Assembly: GCF_014651015.1 (NCBI RefSeq)
Contig: NZ_BMWB01000007.1
Location: 62,001-126,000, forward strand
Length of the DNA stretch: 64,000 nt
Source of the DNA: Streptomyces xantholiticus
Lineage (GTDB): Bacteria > Actinomycetota > Actinomycetes > Streptomycetales > Streptomycetaceae
Reading direction: 5' to 3'
Shown piece after piece: positions 48,814-57,261 of the stretch. The notes below the pieces were generated by a model that had not been told where the DNA came from, searched no databases, and worked only from the letters and a program-made list of their open reading frames with translations. The translations under genes and the position numbers were made by a program. Positions within the stretch are counted from its first letter, which is position 1; the number at the start of each line of letters is the position of its first letter.

Positions 48814-49695
48814 TCAGTGGCTCTCCGTGCGTACGGCCTCGTCAGCGGCCCCACCGGCCCCTACGAGGCCCCTCGGGACCGAGCCGAGACGGGGCTCGAA
48901 ACGGCGCATCTCGCGCTGTCCCACCGTCCCGATGACCGACGGGAGGTAGCCGCGGATCGACTGCATCCCGCGCAGCCACCACTGCCCGTAGACATGCGCG
49001 GAACGGCGTTCGATGCCCGCCACGATCCGGTCCACCGCGGGACCCAGCGGGTACGTGCGGTTCGACGGCCACGGCAGCCGCTGCCGCAGCTCCCGCATCA
49101 CGTCGTCCTGGTCGGCGCCGCGCACCATGTCGGTGTCGGTCCAGGACAGATAACCGACGCCGACCCGCACACCGCGGTGGCCGACCTCCCCCCGCAGGCA
49201 GTGCGCGAACGCCTCCACACCCGACTTGGACGCGCAGTACGCGGACATCATCGGCGCGGGGGTGATCGCGGCGAGCGACGCGATCTGCAGGAAGTAGCCG
49301 CGACTCTCCAGCAGTGCGGGCAGAAACGCCCGTCCGGTCACGGCACTTCCGATCAGGTTGACCTCGATCACGCGCCGCCAGGAGACCGGGTCGGAGTGCA
49401 CGAACGGCCCGCCGGACGCCACGCCGGCGTTCGCGACGACGATGTCGACCTTGCCGAAGCGCTCCTTGACCTCCTGCGCCACCCGCGCCATCGCCTCGTG
49501 GTCGGTGACGTCGGCGTGCCATTGGTCGGCCTCGGTGTGCAGCCGGGCAGCGACCTTCTTCAGCTCGTCGGGCTCCAGGCCGACGAGCGCCACCTTCGCA
49601 CCGCGCGCGGAGAGCTTGCGCGCCAGCAGCCCGCCGACGCCGCGCGCCGCGCCCGTGACGACCACGACCTGTCCCTCAAGGCTCACCCTGCTCAT
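48814..49695 (-). CDS. Short-chain dehydrogenase/reductase (SadH-like)
   Basis: A 293-aa SDR with the nucleotide loop VVVTGAARGVGGLLAR, VANAGVASGG, and the active site SAYCASKSGVEAFAHCLR. The C-terminal extension (YGQWWLRGMQSIRGYLPSVI) is typical of the group that includes mycobacterial SadH. It is the third gene of the operon with a BVMO and an esterase and overlaps the latter by four bases. A plausible role is oxidation of the alcohol released by the esterase. Confidence 0.85.
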   Translation of the reverse strand: MSRVSLEGQVVVVTGAARGVGGLLARKLSARGAKVALVGLEPDELKKVAARLHTEADQWHADVTDHEAMARVAQEVKERFGKVDIVVANAGVASGGPFVHSDPVSWRRVIEVNLIGSAVTGRAFLPALLESRGYFLQIASLAAITPAPMMSAYCASKSGVEAFAHCLRGEVGHRGVRVGVGYLSWTDTDMVRGADQDDVMRELRQRLPWPSNRTYPLGPAVDRIVAGIERRSAHVYGQWWLRGMQSIRGYLPSVIGTVGQREMRRFEPRLGSVPRGLVGAGGAADEAVRTESH

Positions 49696-50630
49696 GCGGC
49701 CTCCTCCTTCACGTCCAGGTACGCAACGACCAGCTCGCGGATCTTGGTGCTGACGGCCTCCGGGGCCTCCACCGGTGTCATGTGGCCCATCCCGGCCAGC
49801 TCCACCAGCTCGAGGCACTGCGGGAGTTCGGCGGCCAGCCGCTTGGCGTGCACGATCGGCGTGAGCCGGTCGGCCGTGCCGCCGAGCACGACTGCGGGCA
49901 CACCCAGCTCCCTTACCCCCTCGTCCAGGTCGAGCCCGCCGAGGACGTGCGACCAGGCCACCCGCACTGCCCGCGGGCAGGCGTGCACGATGCGGGCGCA
50001 TTCGTCGACCCGCTCCGGCGCGGACGCAGCGCCCATGGTCGCGTACTTGAGGATGCGGCGGGACACCGGCGTGACGGGGCCGAGCGGGGCGCGGGCCCCC
50101 AGGATCAGATGCGTCAGCCTCGTCCGCAGCCGCCCGGCCCGCATCGGCAGCACCAGGGACTCGTCCACGAGGCGTGCGCTGCCCGTGCTGCACAGCAGCA
50201 CCGCGGCCGCGTGCTGACGGAAGCCGGCCCGCCCGGACGCGGCCATCATGGTCATGCCGCCCATGGAGTGGCCCGCGAGGACGGCCTTCTCGCCCGGGGC
50301 CAGTACGGCTGCGAGCACGGCCTCCAGGTCGTCGGCGAGCTTCTCGGTGCCGACTGCCCCGGCCGGTGTGCGGCCGTGACCGCGCTGGTCGTAGACGACG
50401 ACGCGGTGGTCCGCCGCCAGGTCCCGTATCTGCGCGGCCCAGAAGAGGGTGGAGCAGGTCCAGCCGTGGGCCAGCACGACCGGGGGCGCGCCTTCGGGGC
50501 CGTGCACCTCGATGTGGATGCGCGCTCCGTCGGCGGAGACCGCGGTCAGTTCGCGGTCGGCGACGGGCGGGGCGTCCTGGCGGCGCGGCCGGAAGTGCCT
50601 TGCGGGCCGGAGGCTCCGGGGCAGGCTCAT
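49692..50630 (-). CDS. Alpha/beta hydrolase (esterase/lipase, LipR-like position)
   Basis: A 312-aa alpha/beta-hydrolase with oxyanion region VVLAHGWTCS, nucleophile elbow LAGHSMGGMTMM, a later aspartate in VVLGGTADRLTP and the catalytic His in LAGMGHMTPVEAP. It starts inside the stop of the BVMO gene (ATGA) and ends overlapping the SDR start, so all three are translated together. In this context it likely hydrolyses the ester or lactone made by the monooxygenase. Confidence 0.87.
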   Translation of the reverse strand: MSLPRSLRPARHFRPRRQDAPPVADRELTAVSADGARIHIEVHGPEGAPPVVLAHGWTCSTLFWAAQIRDLAADHRVVVYDQRGHGRTPAGAVGTEKLADDLEAVLAAVLAPGEKAVLAGHSMGGMTMMAASGRAGFRQHAAAVLLCSTGSARLVDESLVLPMRAGRLRTRLTHLILGARAPLGPVTPVSRRILKYATMGAASAPERVDECARIVHACPRAVRVAWSHVLGGLDLDEGVRELGVPAVVLGGTADRLTPIVHAKRLAAELPQCLELVELAGMGHMTPVEAPEAVSTKIRELVVAYLDVKEEAA

Positions 50631-52156
50631 ACGACGGCCTCCGTGTCCTGGGTGACGATCTCGGCGACCGGCTTCCTGCGGGCGGCCCTGATCACTTCGT
50701 ACTCGGAGAGGTCCACGTGCCGCGTCGCGCTGCGGAACTCGGTCGTGGTGCCCGGCCAGATGGTGGTGTTGCGGCCGCTCGCGTCCAGGTACCAGCTGGT
50801 GCAGCCGCCGGTGTTCCACACGGTCCGCTTCATCCGCTCCTGCACACGGCGGTTCCACGCGTGGACGGAGGACGGGCGGGCCGCGAGGGCGGAGCCCTCG
50901 CCGAGGAGGTTCAACTGCCGCATGTAGTCGGCCATGTAGTTCAGCTGGGACTCGATCATCAGGATCATGGAGGAGTTCCCGAGCCCGGTGTTCGGACCGA
51001 TGATCGTCATCCAGTTGGGGAAGCCGGCCGCGGTCGCGCCCCGCAGCGACTCCATGCCGTCCTTCCACACCTCGGCGAGCGTGGTGCCCTCCGCGCCGAC
51101 GACCCGCTCGGCGATCGGCATGTCGGTGACACGGAAGCCCGTGCCGAAGATGATCACGTCGGCCTCGGTCTGCGTGCCGTCCGCCGCGACCACCGTGGAG
51201 CCGCGCACTTCCTTGAGACCGGAGGCGACGACGTCCACATTGGGCTGTGCGAGCGCCGGGTAGTAGGTGCTGGAGAGCAGGATGCGCTTGCAGCCGATGC
51301 GGTACGAGGGCGTCAGCTTGGCCCGCAGTGCCGGGTCCTTGATGGCCTTGTGCATATTCGCCTTGGCGATCCGCTCGACGAGGCCGAGCTCGTTCGGCCG
51401 CTTGGTGAAGGCTTGGACCTGCAGCTCCCTGATGCCCCAGAGCAGTCCCCGCCGCGCCGTCCCGGTGATCGGCAGTTGCCGGTGCAGCCAGCGCTCCGCC
51501 CCGGAGATCTTCCGGTCGACGCGCGGCATCACCCACGCAGGAGTGCGCTGGAAGAGGGTGAGCCTGCCGACCTCCGGCTGGATCGAGGGCACGATCTGGA
51601 TCGCGGACGCGCCCGTGCCGATCATCGCGACGCGCTTGCCTCGCAGGTCGTGGTCGTGGTCCCAGCGGGCCGAGTGGAAGACCTTGCCGGGGAAGTCGGC
51701 GAGTCCCGGGACATCGGGCGTCTTCGGGTCGGACAGCGGCCCGGTCGCCGAGACGACGACATCCGCGGTGAGCGTGCCCCGGGAGGTCTCGATCTCCCAG
51801 CGCAGCGCGTCGGTGTCCCAGCGCATCATCAGCACCTCGTGCTTCAGCCGCAGGTGCGGGCGGAGCCGGAAGGTGTCCGTCACATGCTCCAGGTAGGCGC
51901 GGATGTGTTCCTGGCCGGAGAAGGTGCGGGGCCAGTCCGGGTTGGGCGCGAAGGAGAACGAGTACAGGTGTGAGGGCACATCACAGGCGCAGCCCGGGTA
52001 GCTGTTGTCCCGCCACGTGCCGCCGACCGAGTCCGCGCGTTCCAGGACGACGAAGTCGGTGATTCCCTCGCGGCGCAGCCGGACGGCCGCCCCGAGGCCA
52101 CCGAATCCGGATCCGATCACCGCCACCCGTACGTGTTCGTGCTGCTGCTGGCCCAT
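50627..52156 (-). CDS. Flavin-containing (Baeyer-Villiger type) monooxygenase
   Basis: A 509-aa FAD/NADPH enzyme. The FAD loop is VIGSGFGGLGAAVRLRREG, the BVMO fingerprint is KVFHSARWDHDHDL (FxGxxxHxxxWD type), the NADPH loop is VAMIGTGASAIQ, and GTGFRVTDMP is a further family motif. GGGAGG precedes ATG 52156, so the 13 residues upstream are excluded. It would convert a ketone or aldehyde to an ester. It leads an operon with an esterase and an SDR, the same order as mycobacterial mymA-lipR-sadH, and is divergent from a MerR regulator. Confidence 0.9.
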   Translation of the reverse strand: MGQQQHEHVRVAVIGSGFGGLGAAVRLRREGITDFVVLERADSVGGTWRDNSYPGCACDVPSHLYSFSFAPNPDWPRTFSGQEHIRAYLEHVTDTFRLRPHLRLKHEVLMMRWDTDALRWEIETSRGTLTADVVVSATGPLSDPKTPDVPGLADFPGKVFHSARWDHDHDLRGKRVAMIGTGASAIQIVPSIQPEVGRLTLFQRTPAWVMPRVDRKISGAERWLHRQLPITGTARRGLLWGIRELQVQAFTKRPNELGLVERIAKANMHKAIKDPALRAKLTPSYRIGCKRILLSSTYYPALAQPNVDVVASGLKEVRGSTVVAADGTQTEADVIIFGTGFRVTDMPIAERVVGAEGTTLAEVWKDGMESLRGATAAGFPNWMTIIGPNTGLGNSSMILMIESQLNYMADYMRQLNLLGEGSALAARPSSVHAWNRRVQERMKRTVWNTGGCTSWYLDASGRNTTIWPGTTTEFRSATRHVDLSEYEVIRAARRKPVAEIVTQDTEAVV

Positions 52157-52201
52157 GCCGCCGCCTCCCGCTGGAACGTCCCGTGCAGAACCCAAAAACG
52201 C

Positions 52202-52286
52202 TGCCAGCGATCACTGGCATGGTTGGGAGGGTAGAGCAGCTCCATACCGAGCGGTAGGGGTAGGGCGCGACAAGTTACCGGCGGTA
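52202..52286. promoter_or_regulatory. Dyad operators between BVMO operon and merR
   Basis: Three dyads are present: TGCCAG-N6-CTGGCA (52202-52219), TACCG-AG-CGGTA (52245-52256) and TACCG-G-CGGTA (52276-52286). The last two share half-sites and flank the promoter region of the divergent MerR gene, whose probable -10 (TAGGCT, 52292-52297) ends six bases before its GTG. Confidence 0.55.
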
Positions 52287-52303
52287 CAACATAGGCTTCC
52301 GGT

Positions 52304-52954
52304 GTGACGGAAGCGCGCGAGTACCGCATGGAGGAATTGGCCAAGGAGGCCGGGATCACGGTGCGCACCCTGCGCTTCTACCGCGAGCGCGGGCTGATAC
52401 CGCCACCGCGCCGTGAGGGCAGGATCGCCTGGTACGACGACCATCACCTGGCCAGGCTCCGCACGATCGCCGCCCTGCTGGAGCGTGGCCACACCCTCAA
52501 CGGCATCGCCGACCTGGCCACCGCCTTCGAGAGCGGACGCGACGTCGGAGAGGTCCTCGGCCTCGGCGAACCGACCGAGGAGACGCCCGTCCGCCTCACC
52601 CCTGAAGCACTCGCCGACTACTTCGAGGGCGAGGTCACCCCGGAGAACCTGGCCACCGCGCTCGAACTCGGCTATCTGGCCACCGACGGCGAGCAGATCG
52701 TCCACATCAGCCGCCGTCTGCTGGACGTCTCTGCCGCGCTGGTGCGCGAAGGCGTCCCGCTGGCGGCCGTGCTGGAGACGGGCCGCCAGGTGAGGGTGCA
52801 CGCGGACGCCCTGGCCGAACTGTTCATCGGTGTGTTGACCGAACACGGCGCCGACGGCGGACTGGAGAAGCTGCGCCCGCTTGCGAAGAGCGTCGTCGAG
52901 GCGGAGCTGTCCATGGCGATGGACCGCCGCCTGCGGACGCCGCCCCGCCCCTGA
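52304..52954 (+). CDS. MerR-family transcriptional regulator
   Basis: A 216-aa regulator. The winged helix is YRMEELAKEAGITVRTLRFY, RERGLIPPPRREGRIAWYDD and HHLARLRTIAALLERGHTLN. The coiled coil and a long C-terminal domain rich in Leu/Glu follow, without the metal-binding cysteines of MerR or CueR, so the signal is probably an organic compound. GTG 52304 appears to be at the RNA start (leaderless). It is divergent from the BVMO operon and likely controls it. It converges with the tricorn gene, seven bases apart. Confidence 0.87.
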   Translation: MTEAREYRMEELAKEAGITVRTLRFYRERGLIPPPRREGRIAWYDDHHLARLRTIAALLERGHTLNGIADLATAFESGRDVGEVLGLGEPTEETPVRLTPEALADYFEGEVTPENLATALELGYLATDGEQIVHISRRLLDVSAALVREGVPLAAVLETGRQVRVHADALAELFIGVLTEHGADGGLEKLRPLAKSVVEAELSMAMDRRLRTPPRP

Positions 52955-52961
52955 GCGGCTC

Positions 52962-55900
52962 TCAGCGCGGCGGTAGCGGGGGCCGGCGCAGGTTCGGCGC
53001 CTTGGAGTAGTCCGGCGGCACGGCGGCCGGAGCCGCCTTCAGCATGTCCAGCGCGAGCCGGATCGCGTCGTCGAGGCCCACATGGCGTCCCTCGGCCCAG
53101 TCCAGCGGGGTGCGCAGGGCGTCCAGGTCCGGTTCGACGCCGTGGTTCTCGATCGACCAGCCGTACGCGTCGAACCACGCCGCGTTCATCGGGACCGTGA
53201 TCACCGTGCCGTCGCCCAGGCGGTGGCGGCCCGTCATGCCGACCACGCCGCCCCAGGTGCGGGTGCCCACGACCGGGCCCAGCCCCAGCAGCTTGAACGC
53301 CGCCGTGATCATGTCCCCGTCCGACGAGGTCGCCTCGTCGGCGATGGCGACCACCGGACCGCGCGGGGCGTTGGAGGTGTAGGAGACCGGCTCGGCGTTG
53401 CGCGTGAGGTCCCAGCCCAGGATCTTGCGGGTGAGCTTCTCGATGACCAGTTCGCTGATGTGGCCGCCCGCGTTGCCGCGTACGTCCACGATGAGCGCGG
53501 GCCGCGAGACCTCCATGCGCAGATCGCGGTTGAACTGCGCCCAGCCCGAGCCGCCCATGTCGGGGATGTGCAGATAGCCGCACTTGCCGTCGCTCGACTC
53601 CAGTACGACGGCACGCCGCTTGGCGACCCAGTCCTGGTAGCGCAGCGGCCGCTCGTCGATCAGCGGAACGATCGCGATCCGGCGCGGGTGGCCCTCGCCC
53701 TCCGGGGGCAGGAACGTCAGCTCGACCGTCGTGCCGCCCGCCGCGGAGAGCATCGGGTACGGCCCCGCCACCGGGTCGACGGGCCGGCCGTCGACATGGG
53801 TGAGTACCGCGCCCTCCCTGATGCCCGTACCGGCGAGCGGGGACCGGGCCTTGGAGTCGGATGAGTCGCCCGGCAGGATCCGTTTGACCACCCATTTTCC
53901 GTCCCGGCACACCAGGTTGGTGCCGAGCAGGCCCATGGCCCGCTGGTAGTGCGGCGGTCCTTCGTTGCGCCGTGCCCCGGTGACGTACGCGTGGGAGGTG
54001 CCGAGCTCGCCGAGGACCTCGCGCATCAGGTCGGCGAACTCGTCGGGGGAGGCGACCCGTTCGACCAGTGGACGGTACTGCTCCAGCACCCCCTCCCAGT
54101 CGATGCCGCACATGTCCGGTTCCCAGAAGTGGTCCCGGATGATGCGGCCGGCCTCCCCGTAGGCCTGCCGCCACTCGGACACCGGGTCCACCTCGTGCAG
54201 GATGCGGCGCATGTCGAGAAAGACGGTGGAGTCGCCGTCGCCCGTCTCGGTGGCGGGCACGGCACGCAGGTCGCCCTCGTCGACGACGACGAGACGGCTG
54301 CCGTCGCCGCTCACCGAGAACCAGTCCAGATGGTCGACCAGTTCGGTCCTGCGGGCCTTGGAGATGTCGAAGTGCTCCAGGGTGGGCCTGCCGGAGGTGT
54401 CGGCCGGATTGACGAACGTCTCGCCCAGGGCGCCCGAGATGGGCCAGCGCAGCCAGACGAGGCCGCCGCCGGCGACCGGGTGCAGTGCCGAGTACTTGGA
54501 CGCGGCGACGGGGAACGGCGTCACCCGGTTCTCCAGGCCCTCGATCTCCACGAGGACCGTGCTGTCGGGCGACTCCTCCAGCGGATCGAGTCCGCCGGCG
54601 GCCGGCCGGCCCTCCGGTGTCAGCGCGAACGGCGACGGCGTCGCGGACGACAGCGGCACCAGGTAGGGACGGCAGCCCAGGGGGAAGGAGAGGTCGCCGG
54701 TGTGCACGTCGTAGACGGGGTCGAAGCCGCGCCACGAGAGGAAGGCGAGATAGCGGCCGTCGCTGGTGAAGACCGGATTCTCGTCCTCGAAACGGCCGTT
54801 GGTGACGTCGACGATCGTGCGGTCGGCGATCCTCGCCATCCTGATCTGCCGCAGCGAACGCCCGATGCCGGGCTGGGACCAGGTCAGCCAGTTCCCGTCG
54901 GGGGAGAAGGAAAGGTCCCGCACGGGCCCGTTCACGGAACGGACCAGCTCGGTGACCTCGTCCGACGGCGCCGAAGACGCCGGCGGCTCCTCGGTCCGTT
55001 CGGGCGGCTCCTCGGTCTTCGCCGGTTCGGGCGGCTCTTCGGACTCCTGCCACATCGTGGCCCCCGCGGGCGTGTCCGCCGCCTCGGCGGTGTCGACGAG
55101 CAGCAGCCGGCCGTCGTGTGACGCGACGGCGATCCGTTCGCCCTCGTTGTCGGCGACCATCTCCAGCACCCGCCCGAGCTTGCCCGCCGCCAGGCGGCGC
55201 GGTTCGCGCGGCCCGGTCGCGCGCGGCAGGTACGCGACCTCGATCGCGTCCTCGCCCTCCGCGTCCGTGACGTAGGCGACCCGGCCGCCGCTGCCCAGCA
55301 TCTCCGGCAGCCGCACCCGTACACCGGGGGTGTCGGCGATGCTGCGGGCGGGTCCGTCGCGGTGGGTGAGCCAGTACAGGCTGCCGCGTACGTTGACGGC
55401 GCTGGCCCGCCCGGTCTCGTCCACCGAGATCGCGTTGACGTTGCCGGCGGCCGGTACCTGGTACGTACGGCGTCCGGCACGTGGCCCCCCGAGGTGTACC
55501 GCCAGCTTGCGCGGCACGGAACCCGCCGAGGTCATGTCCTCGACGATCCACAGGTCGCCGGCGCACTGGTACACGACCCGGCGGCCGTCGCTCGAGGCGT
55601 GCCGGGCGTAGAAGGAGTCGTGGTCGGTGTGGCGCCGCAGATCGGTGCCGTCGGGGCGGCAGGAGTACAGATTGCCGACGCCCTCGTGGTCGGAGAGGAA
55701 GGCGATGCGTCCGTCGTCCTCCGACCATCTGGCCGAGCCGTTGCCGAGGATGAACATCGGGCAGTCGAGATGGCCGTTCAGGTCGGGGAGCAGCCGCTCC
55801 CCGTGCAGCCAGAGCCGGCCTGTCGCCCCGCCTCGGTAGCGCTTCCAGGCGGCGGGTTCGTGCGGCGGCTTGCCGGTGAGCAGCAGCGTGCGCCGCTCGC

Positions 55901-56381
55901 ATCCGGTCCCGCCGGCCTGGGAGGGGCCCTCGGACTCGTCGGTGACGGCGATGTCGGAGACCGGTCCCCAGGGGAGCCGGCCGCCGGGGGAGCCGTCGGT
56001 GGGGACGCTGTAGGCCCAGGAGAAGTACGAGAACGGCTGGCCGTGCGAGGAGACGGCGAGGATCTGGCCGTCGGGGGTCCAGCCGCAGACGCGGGTGTCG
56101 GTCGACCCCCAGTAGCTGAGCCTGCGCGCGGGGCCGCCGTCGACGGGTGCCAGGTGGATCTCCGGGTCGAGGCTGCGCCAGTTCGTGTAGGCGATGTGGC
56201 GGCCGTCCGGGGAGAAGCGCGGGTGGCCGACTCTGGTGCGGTCCACGGTCAGCCGCCACGCCCGGCCCGGCCGCTGCCCCTCCGGCACGAGAGGCGCGAC
56301 CCACAGGTCGTCCTCGGCGGCGAAGCACAGCAGGTCCTCGTGCAGATGCGGAAAACGGAGATACCCGACGTCGTCACTCAC
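52962..56381 (-). CDS. Tricorn protease homologue (S41 family)
   Basis: A 1139-aa cytosolic protease. GTG 56381 gives the family start SDDVGYLRFPHLHEDLLCFA. Residues 1 to about 670 form beta-propeller blades (PRFSPDGRHIAYTNW, DLSFSPDGNWLTWSQ), then a C1 helical domain (EWRQAYGEAGRIIRDHFWEP), a PDZ domain, and an S41 domain with DVRGNAGGHISELVIEKL and the nucleophile in ADEATSSDGDMITAAF. Tricorn trims peptides released by the proteasome. An insertion of Glu/Pro repeats (PPEPAKTEEPPERTEEPP) near residue 485 links the propellers. Confidence 0.93.
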   Translation of the reverse strand: MSDDVGYLRFPHLHEDLLCFAAEDDLWVAPLVPEGQRPGRAWRLTVDRTRVGHPRFSPDGRHIAYTNWRSLDPEIHLAPVDGGPARRLSYWGSTDTRVCGWTPDGQILAVSSHGQPFSYFSWAYSVPTDGSPGGRLPWGPVSDIAVTDESEGPSQAGGTGCERRTLLLTGKPPHEPAAWKRYRGGATGRLWLHGERLLPDLNGHLDCPMFILGNGSARWSEDDGRIAFLSDHEGVGNLYSCRPDGTDLRRHTDHDSFYARHASSDGRRVVYQCAGDLWIVEDMTSAGSVPRKLAVHLGGPRAGRRTYQVPAAGNVNAISVDETGRASAVNVRGSLYWLTHRDGPARSIADTPGVRVRLPEMLGSGGRVAYVTDAEGEDAIEVAYLPRATGPREPRRLAAGKLGRVLEMVADNEGERIAVASHDGRLLLVDTAEAADTPAGATMWQESEEPPEPAKTEEPPERTEEPPASSAPSDEVTELVRSVNGPVRDLSFSPDGNWLTWSQPGIGRSLRQIRMARIADRTIVDVTNGRFEDENPVFTSDGRYLAFLSWRGFDPVYDVHTGDLSFPLGCRPYLVPLSSATPSPFALTPEGRPAAGGLDPLEESPDSTVLVEIEGLENRVTPFPVAASKYSALHPVAGGGLVWLRWPISGALGETFVNPADTSGRPTLEHFDISKARRTELVDHLDWFSVSGDGSRLVVVDEGDLRAVPATETGDGDSTVFLDMRRILHEVDPVSEWRQAYGEAGRIIRDHFWEPDMCGIDWEGVLEQYRPLVERVASPDEFADLMREVLGELGTSHAYVTGARRNEGPPHYQRAMGLLGTNLVCRDGKWVVKRILPGDSSDSKARSPLAGTGIREGAVLTHVDGRPVDPVAGPYPMLSAAGGTTVELTFLPPEGEGHPRRIAIVPLIDERPLRYQDWVAKRRAVVLESSDGKCGYLHIPDMGGSGWAQFNRDLRMEVSRPALIVDVRGNAGGHISELVIEKLTRKILGWDLTRNAEPVSYTSNAPRGPVVAIADEATSSDGDMITAAFKLLGLGPVVGTRTWGGVVGMTGRHRLGDGTVITVPMNAAWFDAYGWSIENHGVEPDLDALRTPLDWAEGRHVGLDDAIRLALDMLKAAPAAVPPDYSKAPNLRRPPLPPR

Positions 56382-56484
56382 CCCCCAATGCTTTCCGCGC
56401 AACGGGGGCGCGGCAACTCGGCGGCCGGTCGGGTTCCGGCCGCCCGCCGATGCGGCCTGCTGATGCCGTGACCGAAGCCACAAG

Positions 56485-56544
56485 CGAAACGGTTTCGTTT
56501 CGCTGACGGCCCGGAGTAACCTTGAGGTGTACGAAACAGTTTCG
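56485..56544. promoter_or_regulatory. Paired TetR operators CGAAAC-N-GTTTCG
   Basis: Two perfect 13-bp palindromes, CGAAACGGTTTCG (56485-56497) and CGAAACAGTTTCG (56532-56544), lie 47 bp apart upstream of the TetR gene at 56573. The first is extended by a partial outer repeat (GCGAAAC...TTTCGC). They likely bind the adjacent repressor. Confidence 0.75.
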
Positions 56545-56572
56545 TTCGATCGTCTGCGACCGGGAGGCCGAC

Positions 56573-57145
56573 GTGACCCGCAGCCGGCTCACCCCCGAGC
56601 GCGAGGCGCAGCTGTACGAAGCGGTGCTCGACCTGCTGCGCGAGGTGGGTTACGACGCCCTGACCATGGACGCCGTGGCGGCCCGTACGCGCTCCAGCAA
56701 GGCCACGCTCTACCGCCAGTGGAAGAGCAAGCCCGAGCTGGTGGCCACGGCGCTCAAGCACGGCAAGCCGGTGCATGTCGGCGACATCGACACCGGCACG
56801 CTGCGCGGTGACTTCCACACCATGATCGGACGCACCGACGACTGTCAGATGGAGAAGGACTCCGCGCTGATGCGGGGTCTGGCCCAGGCGATCCACGCCC
56901 ATCCCGATCTCCACGAGGCCCTGCGCGAACTGCTGATCGAGCCCGAGATCACCGGACTCGACGCGCTGCTGCGGCGGGCCGTGGACCGGGGCGAGATCAG
57001 TGCGGACAACCCCGCGCTGGGTTATGTGCCGCACATGCTGGTCGGCGCCTTCGTCGCCCGGCAGCTGATCGAGTACCGCACCCCCGACCAAGCCTTCCTC
57101 ACCGACTATCTCGACGCCGTGGTCCTCCCCGCCCTCGGCGTCTGA
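56573..57145 (+). CDS. TetR-family repressor of the MMPL exporter
   Basis: A 190-aa repressor. GTG 56573 follows GGGAGG; the longer frame overlaps an operator. HTH: EAVLDLLREVGYDALTMDAV, AARTRSSKATLYRQWKSKPE. The C-terminal domain (SALMRGLAQAIHAHPDLHEA, LREL) is of the TetR_C_16-like actinobacterial type. It lies 116 bp upstream of an MMPL transporter in the same direction, and the paired palindromes upstream suggest autoregulation. Confidence 0.88.
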   Translation: MTRSRLTPEREAQLYEAVLDLLREVGYDALTMDAVAARTRSSKATLYRQWKSKPELVATALKHGKPVHVGDIDTGTLRGDFHTMIGRTDDCQMEKDSALMRGLAQAIHAHPDLHEALRELLIEPEITGLDALLRRAVDRGEISADNPALGYVPHMLVGAFVARQLIEYRTPDQAFLTDYLDAVVLPALGV

Positions 57146-57261
57146 CCTCCCCGGGTCGCCCTCTCCCCGCTGCACCACAGCACAGCACCTGACGCGCGCC
57201 GCTCTCGTCGTCGGGCCGACTCCCCATGCCCTGTTCACCCTCACAAACGGGAGTAGCCCTC

